DNA from: Streptomyces albus subsp. chlorinus
GTDB taxonomy: Bacteria > Actinomycetota > Actinomycetes > Streptomycetales > Streptomycetaceae
Direction of reading: 5' to 3'
Assembly (NCBI RefSeq): GCF_013302895.1
Contig: NZ_VJOK01000001.1
Coordinates: 5,512,022-5,547,815, forward strand
Length of the DNA: 35,794 bases
Positions 1 through 9,541 of the stretch are shown piece by piece. Position numbers and translations under genes: made by a program. A model generated the notes under the pieces. That model was not told the origin of the DNA. It did not search any database and worked only from the letters and a program-made list of their open reading frames with translations. Position 1 is the stretch's first letter, and each line of letters opens with the position of its first letter.

Positions 1-1
1 C

Positions 2-979
2 GGACTGCGCCTGTCGGCCCCCGAACTGGAACTGCTGGAGCAGACGACGGAGATGTTCCGCGCCTGGGACGCCCAGTGCGGGGGAGGGCTGCGCCGCAAG
101 GCCGTCGTCGGCCAGCTCCACGAGGTCACCGACCTCCTCCAGGAACGCCACCCCGAGCCGGTGCGCCGCCGCCTCTTCCGCGTCACCGCCGAACTGGCCG
201 AACTCGCCGGCTGGATGAGCTACGACATCGGCCTGCAGCCCACCGCGCAGAAGTACTTCGTCCTCGCGCTGCACGCAGCCAAGGAGGCCGGTGACCGCCC
301 GCTGGGCTCCTACGTGCTCAGCAAGATGGCCCGCCAGATGATCCACCTGGGCCGCCCGGAGGACGCCCTGGAGCTGATCCACCTCGCCCAGTACGGCAGC
401 CGCGAGGGCTCCACGCCCCGCACCCAGGCCATGCTCTACGCCATGGAGGCCCGCGCCTACGCCAACATGGGACAGCCCGGCAAGTGCAAGCGCGCGGTCC
501 GGATGGCCGAGGAGACCTTCGGCGACATCGACAGGACGGACGCCGACCCCGACTGGATCCGGTTCTTCTCCGAGGCCGAGCTGTGCGCCGAGAACGCGCA
601 CTCCTACCGGGACCTGGCCTACTCCTCCGGCCGCAGCCCCACCTACGCGTCCCTCGCCCGGCCCGAGATGGAGCGGGCCGTCGAGCTGTTCGCCCGCGAG
701 GCCCACGAGGCGGAGGGCGGCGGCCACCAGCGCTCCTACGCCCTCAACCTGATCGGGATGGCCAGCGTGCACCTGCTCCAGAACGAGCCCGAGGGCTGTG
801 TCGCCCGCGCCAGTGAGGCCCTCGGTCTCGCCAAGCGGCTGCGCTCGGAGCGGGTCAACAACCGGCTGCGCCGCACCACGGCCGGTGCCGTCCGCGATTT
901 CGGACAGGTCGCCGACGTGGTGCACCTGAGCGAGCGGCTGCGCGTGGAACTGGCCGAGAACGAGGCGGCGGCGGGCTGA
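2..979 (+). CDS. nsdA: NsdA-type developmental regulator, 3' part
   Basis: The frame is open from the left edge, so the N-terminus, including any DNA-binding part, lies outside the window; 325 residues are visible. The visible part is helical and TPR-like: repeated A/L-rich helix pairs around MSYDIGLQPTAQKYFVLALH, LGRPEDALELIHLAQYGSR and YANMGQPGKCKRAVRMAEE, with no transmembrane segment. This resembles NsdA of Streptomyces, a negative regulator of sporulation and antibiotic production. The assignment is strengthened by position, since nsdA lies directly upstream of amtB-glnK-glnD in Streptomyces coelicolor. An ATG at base 53 is internal to the conserved sequence and is not the real start. 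The product name comes from family and synteny recognition; the regulatory role is inferred. Confidence 0.8.
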   Translation, partial: GLRLSAPELELLEQTTEMFRAWDAQCGGGLRRKAVVGQLHEVTDLLQERHPEPVRRRLFRVTAELAELAGWMSYDIGLQPTAQKYFVLALHAAKEAGDRPLGSYVLSKMARQMIHLGRPEDALELIHLAQYGSREGSTPRTQAMLYAMEARAYANMGQPGKCKRAVRMAEETFGDIDRTDADPDWIRFFSEAELCAENAHSYRDLAYSSGRSPTYASLARPEMERAVELFAREAHEAEGGGHQRSYALNLIGMASVHLLQNEPEGCVARASEALGLAKRLRSERVNNRLRRTTAGAVRDFGQVADVVHLSERLRVELAENEAAAG

Positions 980-1055
980 CCCGGGCGCCGCAGCGTATCC
1001 GGACCGTGGCGTCCGGGCACGGGCTTCATCTCCTCGTAACACCGGCGGGGCTGTT

Positions 1056-1093
1056 TTCACGAGGCTGAAACGCCGCGTGGCGACGGTGGAAAC
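1056..1093 (+). promoter_or_regulatory. Putative GlnR operator upstream of amtB
   Basis: Bases 1056-1060 read TTCAC, 1067-1071 GAAAC and 1089-1093 GAAAC, all on one 11-base register (5-mer, 6-base gap, 5-mer). This matches the actinobacterial GlnR box layout, gTnAC-n6-GAAAC repeated. The third 5-mer, at 1078-1082 (TGGCG), is degenerate. GlnR activates amtB-glnK-glnD in Streptomyces under nitrogen limitation, so the location is as expected. No convincing -35/-10 pair was identified between the box and the TTG start at 1171. Confidence 0.65.
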
Positions 1094-1170
1094 CGGGCCT
1101 CGGGAACCTGGCTCGCGAGCCCCCCGCCGAGCCGGCCCGCCGCGGGCCGCGACCCGAGGAGACGTCCACA

Positions 1171-2493
1171 TTGAACGGCGCGGATACCGCTTTCGTCCTG
1201 GTCAGCGCGTTTCTCGTGATGGTGATGACGCCTGGCCTCGCCTTCTTCTACGGCGGCATGGTCCGGGTCAAGAGCGCCCTGAACATGCTGATGATGTCCT
1301 TCGTCTCGCTGGCGATCGTCAGCGTCCTGTGGGTCCTGTACGGCTACTCGCTGGCCTTCGGACCGGACACCGGCGGGGTCATCGGCAACCTGGACGCCGT
1401 CGGACTCAGGGGCATCTCGCCCGAGTCCCTGACCGGGAAGGGCGGCATCCCCGTCTTCGCGTTCGTCCTCTTCCAGATGATGTTCGCGATCCTCACTCCG
1501 GCGCTGATGAGCGGTGCCCTCGCCGACCGCGTGAAGTTCGGCGCCTGGGCCGTCTTCCTCACCCTGTGGGTGACCGTCGTCTACTTCCCCGTCGCGCACT
1601 GGGTGTGGGCCGAGGGCGGCTGGCTGCGCGAGCTGGAGGTCATCGACTTCGCGGGCGGCACCGCCGTGCACATCAACGCGGGCATCGGGGCGCTGGCGGC
1701 CGTGCTCGTCGTCGGCAAGCGCATCGGCTTCGCCAAGGAGCCGATGCGTCCGCACAGCCTCCCGCTGGTCGTCCTCGGCGCCGCGCTGCTGTGGTTCGGC
1801 TGGTTCGGCTTCAACGCGGGCTCCGCCCTCGCCGCCGACGGCACCGCCGCCACCATGGCCCTCAACACCCAGGTCGCGACCGGCGCCGCGATGGCCGGCT
1901 GGCTCGCCTACGAGCGCCTGCGGCACGGCGCCTTCACCACCCTGGGAGCCGCCTCCGGTGCCGTCGCCGGACTGGTGGCGATCACCCCGGCCGGGGCCTC
2001 GGTCAACGCCATGGGCGCGCTGGCCATCGGCGTCGTGGCGGGCGCCGTCTGCTCCTGGGCGGTCGGCCTCAAGTACAAGCTCGGCTTCGACGACTCGCTC
2101 GACGTGGTCGGTGTCCACCTGGTGGGCGGCGTCATCGGCACCCTGCTGGTCGGCTTCCTGGCGGTGGACGGGGTCGGCGGCCTCACCCAGTTCGGCAAGC
2201 AGGCCCTCGGCACCTTCTCCGTGCTGGCGTTCTCCTTCACCGTCTCCTGGCTGCTGGCCAAGCTGGTGCAGGCCACGATCGGTTTCCGGGCCGAGGCGGA
2301 CGACGAGAGGGCCGGTGTCGACCAGGCGTTCCACGCGGAGACGGCGTACGACTTCAGCGCCGTCGGGGGCTCCTCGGCCCGCACCCGGGGCGGGGCGCCC
2401 GCGCCCGGCCCCGTCGCGTCCGCCACCGCCGGGCACGGCGGCCGTGACGGCCACGAGCGCAACGACAGCAACGAGACCAAGGTGGACGCATGA
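1171..2493 (+). CDS. amtB: Ammonium transporter AmtB
   Basis: A 440-residue integral membrane ammonium channel of the Amt/MEP/Rh family, forming a trimer that takes up ammonium when nitrogen is scarce. About eleven hydrophobic segments are visible. The pore twin histidines are H167 in GGTAVHINAG and H316 in VGVHLVGG, and the family signature DFAGGTAVHINAGIGAL is present. The N-terminus reads directly into the first membrane segment, with no obvious long signal peptide. The C-terminal 60 or so residues are a hydrophilic, Ala/Gly/Pro-rich cytoplasmic tail. TTG is chosen as start because GAGGAG lies at 1156-1161 and the first membrane helix follows at once. The stop overlaps the glnK start (ATGA), indicating translational coupling; GlnK is expected to plug the channel. 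Confidence 0.95.
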   Translation: MNGADTAFVLVSAFLVMVMTPGLAFFYGGMVRVKSALNMLMMSFVSLAIVSVLWVLYGYSLAFGPDTGGVIGNLDAVGLRGISPESLTGKGGIPVFAFVLFQMMFAILTPALMSGALADRVKFGAWAVFLTLWVTVVYFPVAHWVWAEGGWLRELEVIDFAGGTAVHINAGIGALAAVLVVGKRIGFAKEPMRPHSLPLVVLGAALLWFGWFGFNAGSALAADGTAATMALNTQVATGAAMAGWLAYERLRHGAFTTLGAASGAVAGLVAITPAGASVNAMGALAIGVVAGAVCSWAVGLKYKLGFDDSLDVVGVHLVGGVIGTLLVGFLAVDGVGGLTQFGKQALGTFSVLAFSFTVSWLLAKLVQATIGFRAEADDERAGVDQAFHAETAYDFSAVGGSSARTRGGAPAPGPVASATAGHGGRDGHERNDSNETKVDA

Positions 2494-2828
2494 AGCTCAT
2501 CACCGCGGTGATCAAGCCGCACCAGCTCGACGAGGTGAAGGAGGCGCTGCGGGCCTTCGGTGTCCAGGGCCTCACCGTGACCGAGGCCAGCGGTTACGGG
2601 CGCCAGCGCGGCCACACCGAGGTCTACCGGGGCGCGGAGTACACCGTCGACCTCGTGCCCAAGGTGCGCGTCGAGGTGCTGGTGGAGGACGAGGACGCCG
2701 AACAGCTCACCGAGATCGTCGTCAAGGCCGCCCGCACCGGCAAGATCGGCGACGGCAAGGTGTGGGTGGTACCCGTCGAGACCGCCGTCCGCGTCCGCAC
2801 GGGCGAGCGGGGACCGGACGCCCTGTGA
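2490..2828 (+). CDS. glnK: PII nitrogen signalling protein GlnK
   Basis: A 112-residue PII protein, the usual length. It binds ATP/ADP and 2-oxoglutarate as a trimer and gates AmtB. The N-terminus MKLITAVIKPHQLDEVKEAL and the second signature TGKIGDGKVWVVPV are typical. Tyr51 (RGAEYTVD) is at the T-loop modification site. In Streptomyces this tyrosine is reported to be adenylylated by GlnD rather than uridylylated. The gene overlaps amtB by four bases and glnD by four bases (GTGA), so all three are probably made from one GlnR-controlled mRNA. Confidence 0.96.
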   Translation: MKLITAVIKPHQLDEVKEALRAFGVQGLTVTEASGYGRQRGHTEVYRGAEYTVDLVPKVRVEVLVEDEDAEQLTEIVVKAARTGKIGDGKVWVVPVETAVRVRTGERGPDAL

Positions 2829-5500
2829 GGGCGCCGGACGAGGCCGCGGGACCCGGCGGGCGACGACGCGGGGAGGGACGCGGCGGGCGGTACGACGGCG
2901 GCCGTACCGGCCGGGCCGGCCGGTACGGCGGGGGCGGCGGCGGACCGCGCGACGCGGAGCACGAGGAATACGCGGGCGCCCGGCTCCGGCTCCTGCGGGA
3001 CGGCGGGTTGTCCGGCACCGGACGCCGCCGCGCCCTCGCCGCGCTGACCGACCGCTGGCTCGCCGGGATCTTCGCCGCCGCCGCGCCCGCCGGGACCGCC
3101 CTGGTGGCCGTCGGCGGGTACGGGCGCGGCGAACTGTCCCCGCGCAGCGACCTCGACCTCCTCCTGCTGCACGACGGCACCCTCCCGGCAGGCCGACTCG
3201 CCGCCCTCGCCGACCGCCTCTGGTACCCGGTCTGGGACCTGGGCCTCGCCCTCGACCACTCCGTCCGCACCCCGGCCGAGGCCCGCCGGACCGCCGCCGG
3301 CGACCTCAAGGTCCACCTCGGCCTGCTGGACGCCCGCCACCTGGCCGGCGACCCGTCCCTCACCGCCGAGGTGCGCGCCGAGGCGCTGGCCCGGTGGCGC
3401 GCCGACGCCCGCACCCGCCTGCCAGGACTGCGCGAGCTGGCCGCCGAACGGGACCGCCGCCACGGCGAGTTGCGCTTCCTGCTGGAGCCCGACCTCAAAG
3501 AGGCCCGGGGCGGACTGCGTGACCTGGCGGCGCTGCGCGCGGTGGCCGCCTCCTGGCTCGCCGACGCACCCCGGGAGGGGCTGGAGGCGGCGCGGACCAC
3601 CCTCCTCGACGTCCGCGACGCACTGCACCTGACCACCGGGCGGGCCACCGACCGCCTCGCCCTCCAGGACCAGGACGAGGTGGCCGGCGCACTCGGCCTG
3701 CCGGACGCCGAGGCACTGCTGCGCCGCGTCTACGAGGCCGCCGGCCGGATCACCTACGCGGGCGACGTCACCTGGCGCGAGGTGGAGCGGGTGCTGCGCC
3801 CCCGCGCGGGCGGGCCGCGCGTGCGGCTGCGGCTGCTGGGCGGCGGCCGGCACACCGCCGGGCGCCCGGGACCCCACCAGGGCGAGCGGACCCCGCTGGC
3901 CGAGGGGGTCGTCGAACACGAGGGCGAGGCGGTGCTCGCCCTGAACGCCCGCCCCGGCCGTGACCCCGTCCTGCCGCTGCGGGCCGCCGCCGCTGCCGCG
4001 CAGGCCGGAATCCCGCTCGCCCTCTCCGCCGTACGGAAACTGGCGCGGGAGACCCCCGACCTGCCGGTGCCGTGGCCCGTCGCCGCACGCGAGGAGTTCG
4101 TCACCCTCCTCGGCGCCGGTGAGGCCCTGGTGCCCGTCTGGGAGGCCATGGACGCGGCAGGGCTGGTCACCCGGCTGCTGCCCGGCTGGGAGCGGGTGCG
4201 CTGCCGCCCCCAGCGCAACCCCGTCCACCGCTGGACCGTCGACCGGCACCTGGTGGAGACCGCCGTGCGGGCCTCGGCGCTCACCCGCCGCGTCCACCGC
4301 CCCGACCTGCTGCTGACGGCCGCGCTCCTGCACGACATCGGCAAGGGCCTGCCCGGCGACCACGCGGTCACCGGGGCGGCCCTCACCCGCGACCTCGCCG
4401 CCCGCCTCGGTTTCGGCACCGCCGACACCGGCACCCTGGCCACCCTCGTCCGCCACCACCTCCTGCTCGCGGAGACGGCCACCCGCCGCGACCTCGACGA
4501 CCCCGCCACCCTCCATGCCGTGGCCCGCGCCGTCGGCACCCCGGACACCCTGGAACTCCTCCACGCCCTCACCGAGGCCGACGCCCTGGCCACGGGGCCG
4601 GCGGCGTGGAGCTCCTGGCGCGCCGGGCTGGTGGCGGACCTGGTCAAGCGCGTCCGGGCCGTCCTGGCGGGCGCGCCCGCCCCGGTCCGGGCCCGGACCG
4701 GGGCGCTGACGGCGGCGGCCGAGCGGCTGGTGCTGGAGGCATGGCGGACGGGCGGCACGGTGCTGAGGGTGGACACCGGGCCGGGCCCGGCCGCCGGCGG
4801 GGACGCCGACGGGGACGCTGCCGGCCAACTCCCCGCCCGGCCGCCCGCGAAGGACCCCACCGGCCCGCCGACGGGAGCGGCACCCGGCGCCGCCGCCCCC
4901 GAACCGCTCGGCGTCCACCTCCTGGTCGCGCTGCCCGACCGGCCCGGCGTCCTCCCCGCCCTCGCGGGCGTACTGGCCCTCCACAAGCTCACCGTCCGCT
5001 CGGCCGAACTCCGGCTGGTGACACCCCCTCCCCAGGCGGCTAAGGCCACAGCGGACCCCGGCCGCATCCTGCTCCTCACCTGGCGGGTGGCCGTCCGCTA
5101 CGGCTCCCTCCCGCAGCCGGCGAGGCTCCGCGCGGACCTCGTCCGCGCCCTGGACGGCTCCCTCGACCTCGCCTCCCGCCTGGCCGAACGCGAGGCGGCC
5201 CACCGCACGTCCCGCCGCAGGGGAGGGGCCGCGCTGGCGCCGCCGCCACGGGCCGCGGTCGCACCCGACGGGTCCCGCCACGCCACCGTCATCGAGGTAC
5301 GCGCCCAGGACGTTCCCGGGCTGCTGCACCACATCGGCCGGGCCCTGGAGGAGGCCGGCGTCCGCCTCCGCAGCGCCCACATCAGCACCCTGGGCGCCAA
5401 CGCCGTGGACGCCTTCTACGTGACGGACCCGGCCGGCGCCCCGCTCACGGACGTGGCGGCGGCGCACCTCGCCCAGCGGCTGGAGGCCGCACTGCGCTGA
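2825..5500 (+). CDS. glnD: PII-modifying nucleotidyltransferase GlnD
   Basis: An 891-residue bifunctional enzyme that attaches a nucleotide to, and removes it from, PII Tyr51 in response to nitrogen state. Domain order: nucleotidyltransferase around residues 95-115 (GGYGRGELSPRSDLDLLLL, with catalytic D109 and D111), HD hydrolase domain (LLHDIGKG, H503/D504), then two C-terminal ACT domains starting near 690 (GVHLLVALPDRPGVLPAL) and 820 (VIEVRAQDVPGLLHHIG). GTG at 2825 is the only credible start, since it overlaps the glnK stop and no ATG, GTG or TTG follows before the conserved region. This leaves a 45-residue Gly/Arg-rich N-terminus of no evident fold. A Pro/Ala-rich linker separates the HD domain from the first ACT domain. 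Confidence 0.93.
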   Translation: MRAPDEAAGPGGRRRGEGRGGRYDGGRTGRAGRYGGGGGGPRDAEHEEYAGARLRLLRDGGLSGTGRRRALAALTDRWLAGIFAAAAPAGTALVAVGGYGRGELSPRSDLDLLLLHDGTLPAGRLAALADRLWYPVWDLGLALDHSVRTPAEARRTAAGDLKVHLGLLDARHLAGDPSLTAEVRAEALARWRADARTRLPGLRELAAERDRRHGELRFLLEPDLKEARGGLRDLAALRAVAASWLADAPREGLEAARTTLLDVRDALHLTTGRATDRLALQDQDEVAGALGLPDAEALLRRVYEAAGRITYAGDVTWREVERVLRPRAGGPRVRLRLLGGGRHTAGRPGPHQGERTPLAEGVVEHEGEAVLALNARPGRDPVLPLRAAAAAAQAGIPLALSAVRKLARETPDLPVPWPVAAREEFVTLLGAGEALVPVWEAMDAAGLVTRLLPGWERVRCRPQRNPVHRWTVDRHLVETAVRASALTRRVHRPDLLLTAALLHDIGKGLPGDHAVTGAALTRDLAARLGFGTADTGTLATLVRHHLLLAETATRRDLDDPATLHAVARAVGTPDTLELLHALTEADALATGPAAWSSWRAGLVADLVKRVRAVLAGAPAPVRARTGALTAAAERLVLEAWRTGGTVLRVDTGPGPAAGGDADGDAAGQLPARPPAKDPTGPPTGAAPGAAAPEPLGVHLLVALPDRPGVLPALAGVLALHKLTVRSAELRLVTPPPQAAKATADPGRILLLTWRVAVRYGSLPQPARLRADLVRALDGSLDLASRLAEREAAHRTSRRRGGAALAPPPRAAVAPDGSRHATVIEVRAQDVPGLLHHIGRALEEAGVRLRSAHISTLGANAVDAFYVTDPAGAPLTDVAAAHLAQRLEAALR

Positions 5501-5540
5501 GGCCGCGCCCGCGCGGAGCCGAGGCGGTACGGGCAGTACG

Positions 5541-5565
5541 GCCCCGCACGCGGGGCGGCTACCCT
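5541..5565 (+). promoter_or_regulatory. Possible ffh promoter with adjoining hairpin
   Basis: TACCCT at 5560-5565 fits a Streptomyces -10 hexamer and lies 45 bases before the ffh start. A small stem GCCCCG/CGGGGC (5541-5546 with 5551-5556) sits just upstream, either overlapping the -35 zone or ending glnD transcripts. No good -35 is visible, so this is a weak call. Confidence 0.3.
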
Positions 5566-5610
5566 TGGCAGAGATTCACTCCGCCACCGACCCGAGGACC
5601 GACGAGCGCT

Positions 5611-7170
<1,560 letters not shown>

Positions 7171-7235
7171 CCGCGCACGGGTGAGCCGGTCCGGTGGGCG
7201 ACCCTGAGGTGAGACTGCCGCGGCAAAGGCGGATG

Positions 7236-7763
7236 ATGTCGTTCATGCGCGTATACATCCGCCCCCCGCAGCCCTCCGACGAACAGCTCTACAGCGAGGC
7301 CGTCGTCCGTTCCGCGGAGCACCTCCGCCCGTGGAACCCCGTCGAGCCCGACGGTCTGCCGGACCTGCTGCGCCGCCAGGGGCCCGCGCTGCGGACGTTC
7401 CTCATCCTCGACAAGGAGGACGACGGCCTCGTCGGCCGGGTGAACGTCGCCAACATCGTCCGCGCCCGCTTCCTCAACGGCTCCCTGGGCTACGACAGTT
7501 ATCTGCCGTACGCCGGGACGGGGCGGATGACCGAGGGGCTGCGGCTGGTGGTCGACCGCTGCTTCCGGCCGGGACCGGACGGGCTCGCGCTGCACCGGCT
7601 GGAGATCAACGTCCAGCCGGAGAACGAGCGCTCCTTGGCCATGGCCAAGCGCCTCGGGTTCCGGCACGAGGGCTTCTCACCCAGGATGCTCTACATCAAC
7701 GACGCCTGGCGGGACCACGAGCGCTTCGCGCTGACCGCCGAGGAGTGGCCCGGCCTGGACTGA
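7236..7763 (+). CDS. GNAT family N-acetyltransferase, RimJ/RimL type
   Basis: About 175 residues. It is predicted to transfer acetyl from acetyl-CoA to an amino group; the substrate is unknown. The conserved C-terminal GNAT part is clear: a helix with HRLEINVQPENERSLAMAKR followed by LGFRHEGFSPRMLYINDAWR, typical of RimJ/RimL-like enzymes that act on protein N-termini or small amines. The start is uncertain between ATGs at 7233, 7236 and 7245; 7236 lies six bases after an AAAGG at 7225-7229. An upstream GTG at 7194 is less likely because the conserved region begins at RVYIRPP. The gene is convergent with the methyltransferase gene, 37 bases apart. A weak stem, CGGCGGC/GCCGCCG at 7769-7775 and 7793-7799, lies between them and could serve both transcripts. 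Confidence 0.8.
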   Translation: MSFMRVYIRPPQPSDEQLYSEAVVRSAEHLRPWNPVEPDGLPDLLRRQGPALRTFLILDKEDDGLVGRVNVANIVRARFLNGSLGYDSYLPYAGTGRMTEGLRLVVDRCFRPGPDGLALHRLEINVQPENERSLAMAKRLGFRHEGFSPRMLYINDAWRDHERFALTAEEWPGLD

Positions 7764-7800
7764 CCGGTCGGCGGCTGCCGGGCGCACACCGCGCCGCCGC

Positions 7801-8607
7801 TCACGTGCGGGCCACCACGTAGCGGAACAGGTTCGGCATCCACACCGTCCCGTCCCCCCGCACGTGCGGGTGCAGGGCCTCCGCCAGCTCCTTGCGCACC
7901 TGTTCGGTGTCGGTGGCGCGCACGGCCGCGTCGTACAGCCCCGTCGAGAGCAGTCCGCGCACCGCGCTGGGCAGGTCCGCGTAGCCGAAGGGGCAGGCCA
8001 CCCGGCCCGACCCCTCCAGCCGCAGCCCGCAGCGGACCGCCAGCTCCTCCAGGTCGTCGCGGCCGCACCAGTCGGACGCGCCCCTGCCCGGCTCCGCCAG
8101 CCGGGACGCCACCCGCAGCGCCGGCGCCGCCGCGCACCGCTCCGCGGGACCCCACCCGGCCAGCACCACGGCGACGCCGCGGCCCAGGGCCCCGCGGACG
8201 GGTGCGAACTCCCGCGGAGCGGGCAGCGCGCCGAACGCCGTCACCAGGGTCGGCAGCGGCCCCGTCCCGACCGCCTGGGCGGGGCTGCCATGGGTGAGCC
8301 GGGCCTCCCACGGGGGTGCGCCCCGGGAACCGAGCAGCCGCTCGCGGGCCGCGCCGAGGCGGGCCGCGTCCGTGTCCACGCCGTGCACCCCGGCGCCCCG
8401 CCGCGCCGCCAGCAGCAGGGCGAGCCCCGTGCCGCAGCCGAGGCCCAGCACGCGCGTCCCCGGTCCGGTCTCCATCCGTTCGTACACCGCTTCGTAAAGC
8501 GGAACCAGCATCCGCTCCTGCAGCTCCACCCAGTCCCTTATCCGCGCCGGGGTGCCGGGGGCGGCCGGGTCCGCGCGGTGCTGGTGGTGTACGAGCGTGG
8601 GTGTCAT
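7801..8607 (-). CDS. Class I SAM-dependent methyltransferase
   Basis: A 268-residue cytosolic protein with a Rossmann methyltransferase core: motif I reads VLGLGCGTGLALLLAA and the acidic end of the second strand reads HGVDTD. The N-terminus (MTPTLVHHQHR) leads into a helix, WVELQERMLVPLYEAVYERM, seen in small-molecule methyltransferases of the ubiE/methyltransferase-11 type. The substrate cannot be inferred. The start at 8607 is preferred over frame-open sequence as far as 8838, because upstream codons are poor and the fold begins just after 8607. The region downstream of the core is Ala/Arg-rich and looks only moderately conserved. It stands alone on the minus strand between two plus-strand genes. 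Confidence 0.75.
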   Translation of the reverse strand: MTPTLVHHQHRADPAAPGTPARIRDWVELQERMLVPLYEAVYERMETGPGTRVLGLGCGTGLALLLAARRGAGVHGVDTDAARLGAARERLLGSRGAPPWEARLTHGSPAQAVGTGPLPTLVTAFGALPAPREFAPVRGALGRGVAVVLAGWGPAERCAAAPALRVASRLAEPGRGASDWCGRDDLEELAVRCGLRLEGSGRVACPFGYADLPSAVRGLLSTGLYDAAVRATDTEQVRKELAEALHPHVRGDGTVWMPNLFRYVVART

Positions 8608-9146
8608 CGCAACGCCCCAATCCGAAGATCCGTCGCAGCAGTCTGGTCCCCCGAGTGGTGCTCGCCCCCGTTCCCGTATGCCAGGGAACTGCGGGACGCG
8701 GCGTGAGTCCAGGGGGTGCGCCCGGTTGTCTTCCACGCCCCGTGCGTGCGCCCCCGACCGCCGCGTGCGCCCTCGCCGCGTCCCCTGGACGGTACTTCCC
8801 CCTACGATGCCCCGCATGGCAGGAGCAGCCGTCCCCACCTCCCGGTCCGAGCACTTCCCGCGTTCCCGTCAGCAGGTGACCGGCGGGGCCGGCCGGCCAA
8901 GAGCGGCCCGGTGCGCGGCACGAGGGCGATCCGACCGTGCGGCTACGGCATCCGGGAGCGTACAGGGTGGGACACGGGCGCCCCTGGTGAGCAGACGGGT
9001 ACTCAGAACGCCTACTCCCCCCTCCTGATCCCGCGGTCCTCCAGGACGAAGAGGGCCGACCACGACGAAGGAGGCCGACCACGTCGAACGCGCCTCCGCC
9101 CCTCCCCGGAGCCGACCGCCGTCACGGGAGAGGCGCGCGTGCGGGC

Positions 9147-9240
9147 GGGACGCACGGAACGGGACGCACAGAACGACGCACCGGAATGGGGACGCGGGAA
9201 CGGGACGCATGAATGGGACGGGACGCGTGAACGGACGCAA
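9147..9240. repeat. Degenerate 13-14-base tandem repeat
   Basis: Units approximating GGGACGCACGGAAC begin near 9147, 9161, 9189, 9202 and 9220, with a damaged copy near 9172. The units vary in their last bases (CAC, CGG, CAT, CGT). No stop-free conserved protein crosses it, so it looks like an intergenic minisatellite. Confidence 0.7.
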
Positions 9241-9350
9241 GGAAGACGTCCGTACCATCGCCGGGGCGCCCGGGGCGCAGGGGCTCCGCCGGGGGCCGAG
9301 CCGCAGTGTGCGGGGCGCGTGCGCGTGGGATGCCTTCCGGCGGGTACACG

Positions 9351-9401
9351 CGACCGGTGATACGTCCCGGGTTGGACGACCGGTGATACGTCCCGGGTTG
9401 G
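9351..9401. repeat. 25-base perfect direct repeat
   Basis: Bases 9351-9375 and 9377-9401 are identical and separated by a single base, so the period is 26. Each copy contains ACCGGTGATACG followed by TCCCGGGTTGG. The pair ends about 60 bases upstream of the putative promoter of the zincin gene, a suitable place for an activator or repressor. A function is inferred from position only. Confidence 0.85.
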
Positions 9402-9461
9402 GCCGGGTGTGTGCGGCTTGGCCGCAGATCGGCGCACCCGCCCCGTCCCCGCGCATCCGTG

Positions 9462-9492
9462 CTGACTGACTGGTACGTGCAAAATATTTTGC
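9462..9492 (+). promoter_or_regulatory. Putative promoter overlapping a perfect A/T palindrome
   Basis: GCAAAATATTTTGC at 9479-9492 is a perfect 14-base palindrome with ten consecutive A/T bases, very unusual in this DNA. TATTTT at 9485-9490 could be a -10 element, and CTGACT at 9462-9467, 17 bases upstream, a -35. If so, the palindrome covers the -10 and is a natural repressor operator for the gene starting at 9542. The binding protein is unknown. Confidence 0.5.
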
Positions 9493-9541
9493 GATGCCCC
9501 GGAATCGGAACACCAGACCCCTTCTGCTCGTTGGGAACGAC

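Larger units (their letters stand above)
8608..9541. other. Gene-poor 930-base interval with repeats
   Basis: No convincing conserved gene is visible on either strand. The left part carries the methyltransferase upstream region. A TACGAT at 8803-8808, seven bases before an ATG at 8816, resembles a leaderless start, but the 70-codon frame it opens (to 9028) is low-complexity Arg/Ala/Ser. The right part holds a minisatellite (9147-9240), a 25-base direct repeat (9351-9401) and an A/T palindrome (9479-9492) before the zincin gene. Confidence 0.7.

Noticed and set aside
1057..5467. Very long minus-strand open frames opposite amtB and glnD
   Set aside because: They are antisense reflections of G/C-biased third positions. 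Their products are Gly/Arg/Ala-rich with no recognisable domain, and the plus-strand genes are certain.
9494..9541. ATG at 9494 as start of the zincin gene
   Set aside because: It lies two bases after the palindrome and would precede the transcription start if TATTTT is the -10; the conserved part begins after GTG 9542.
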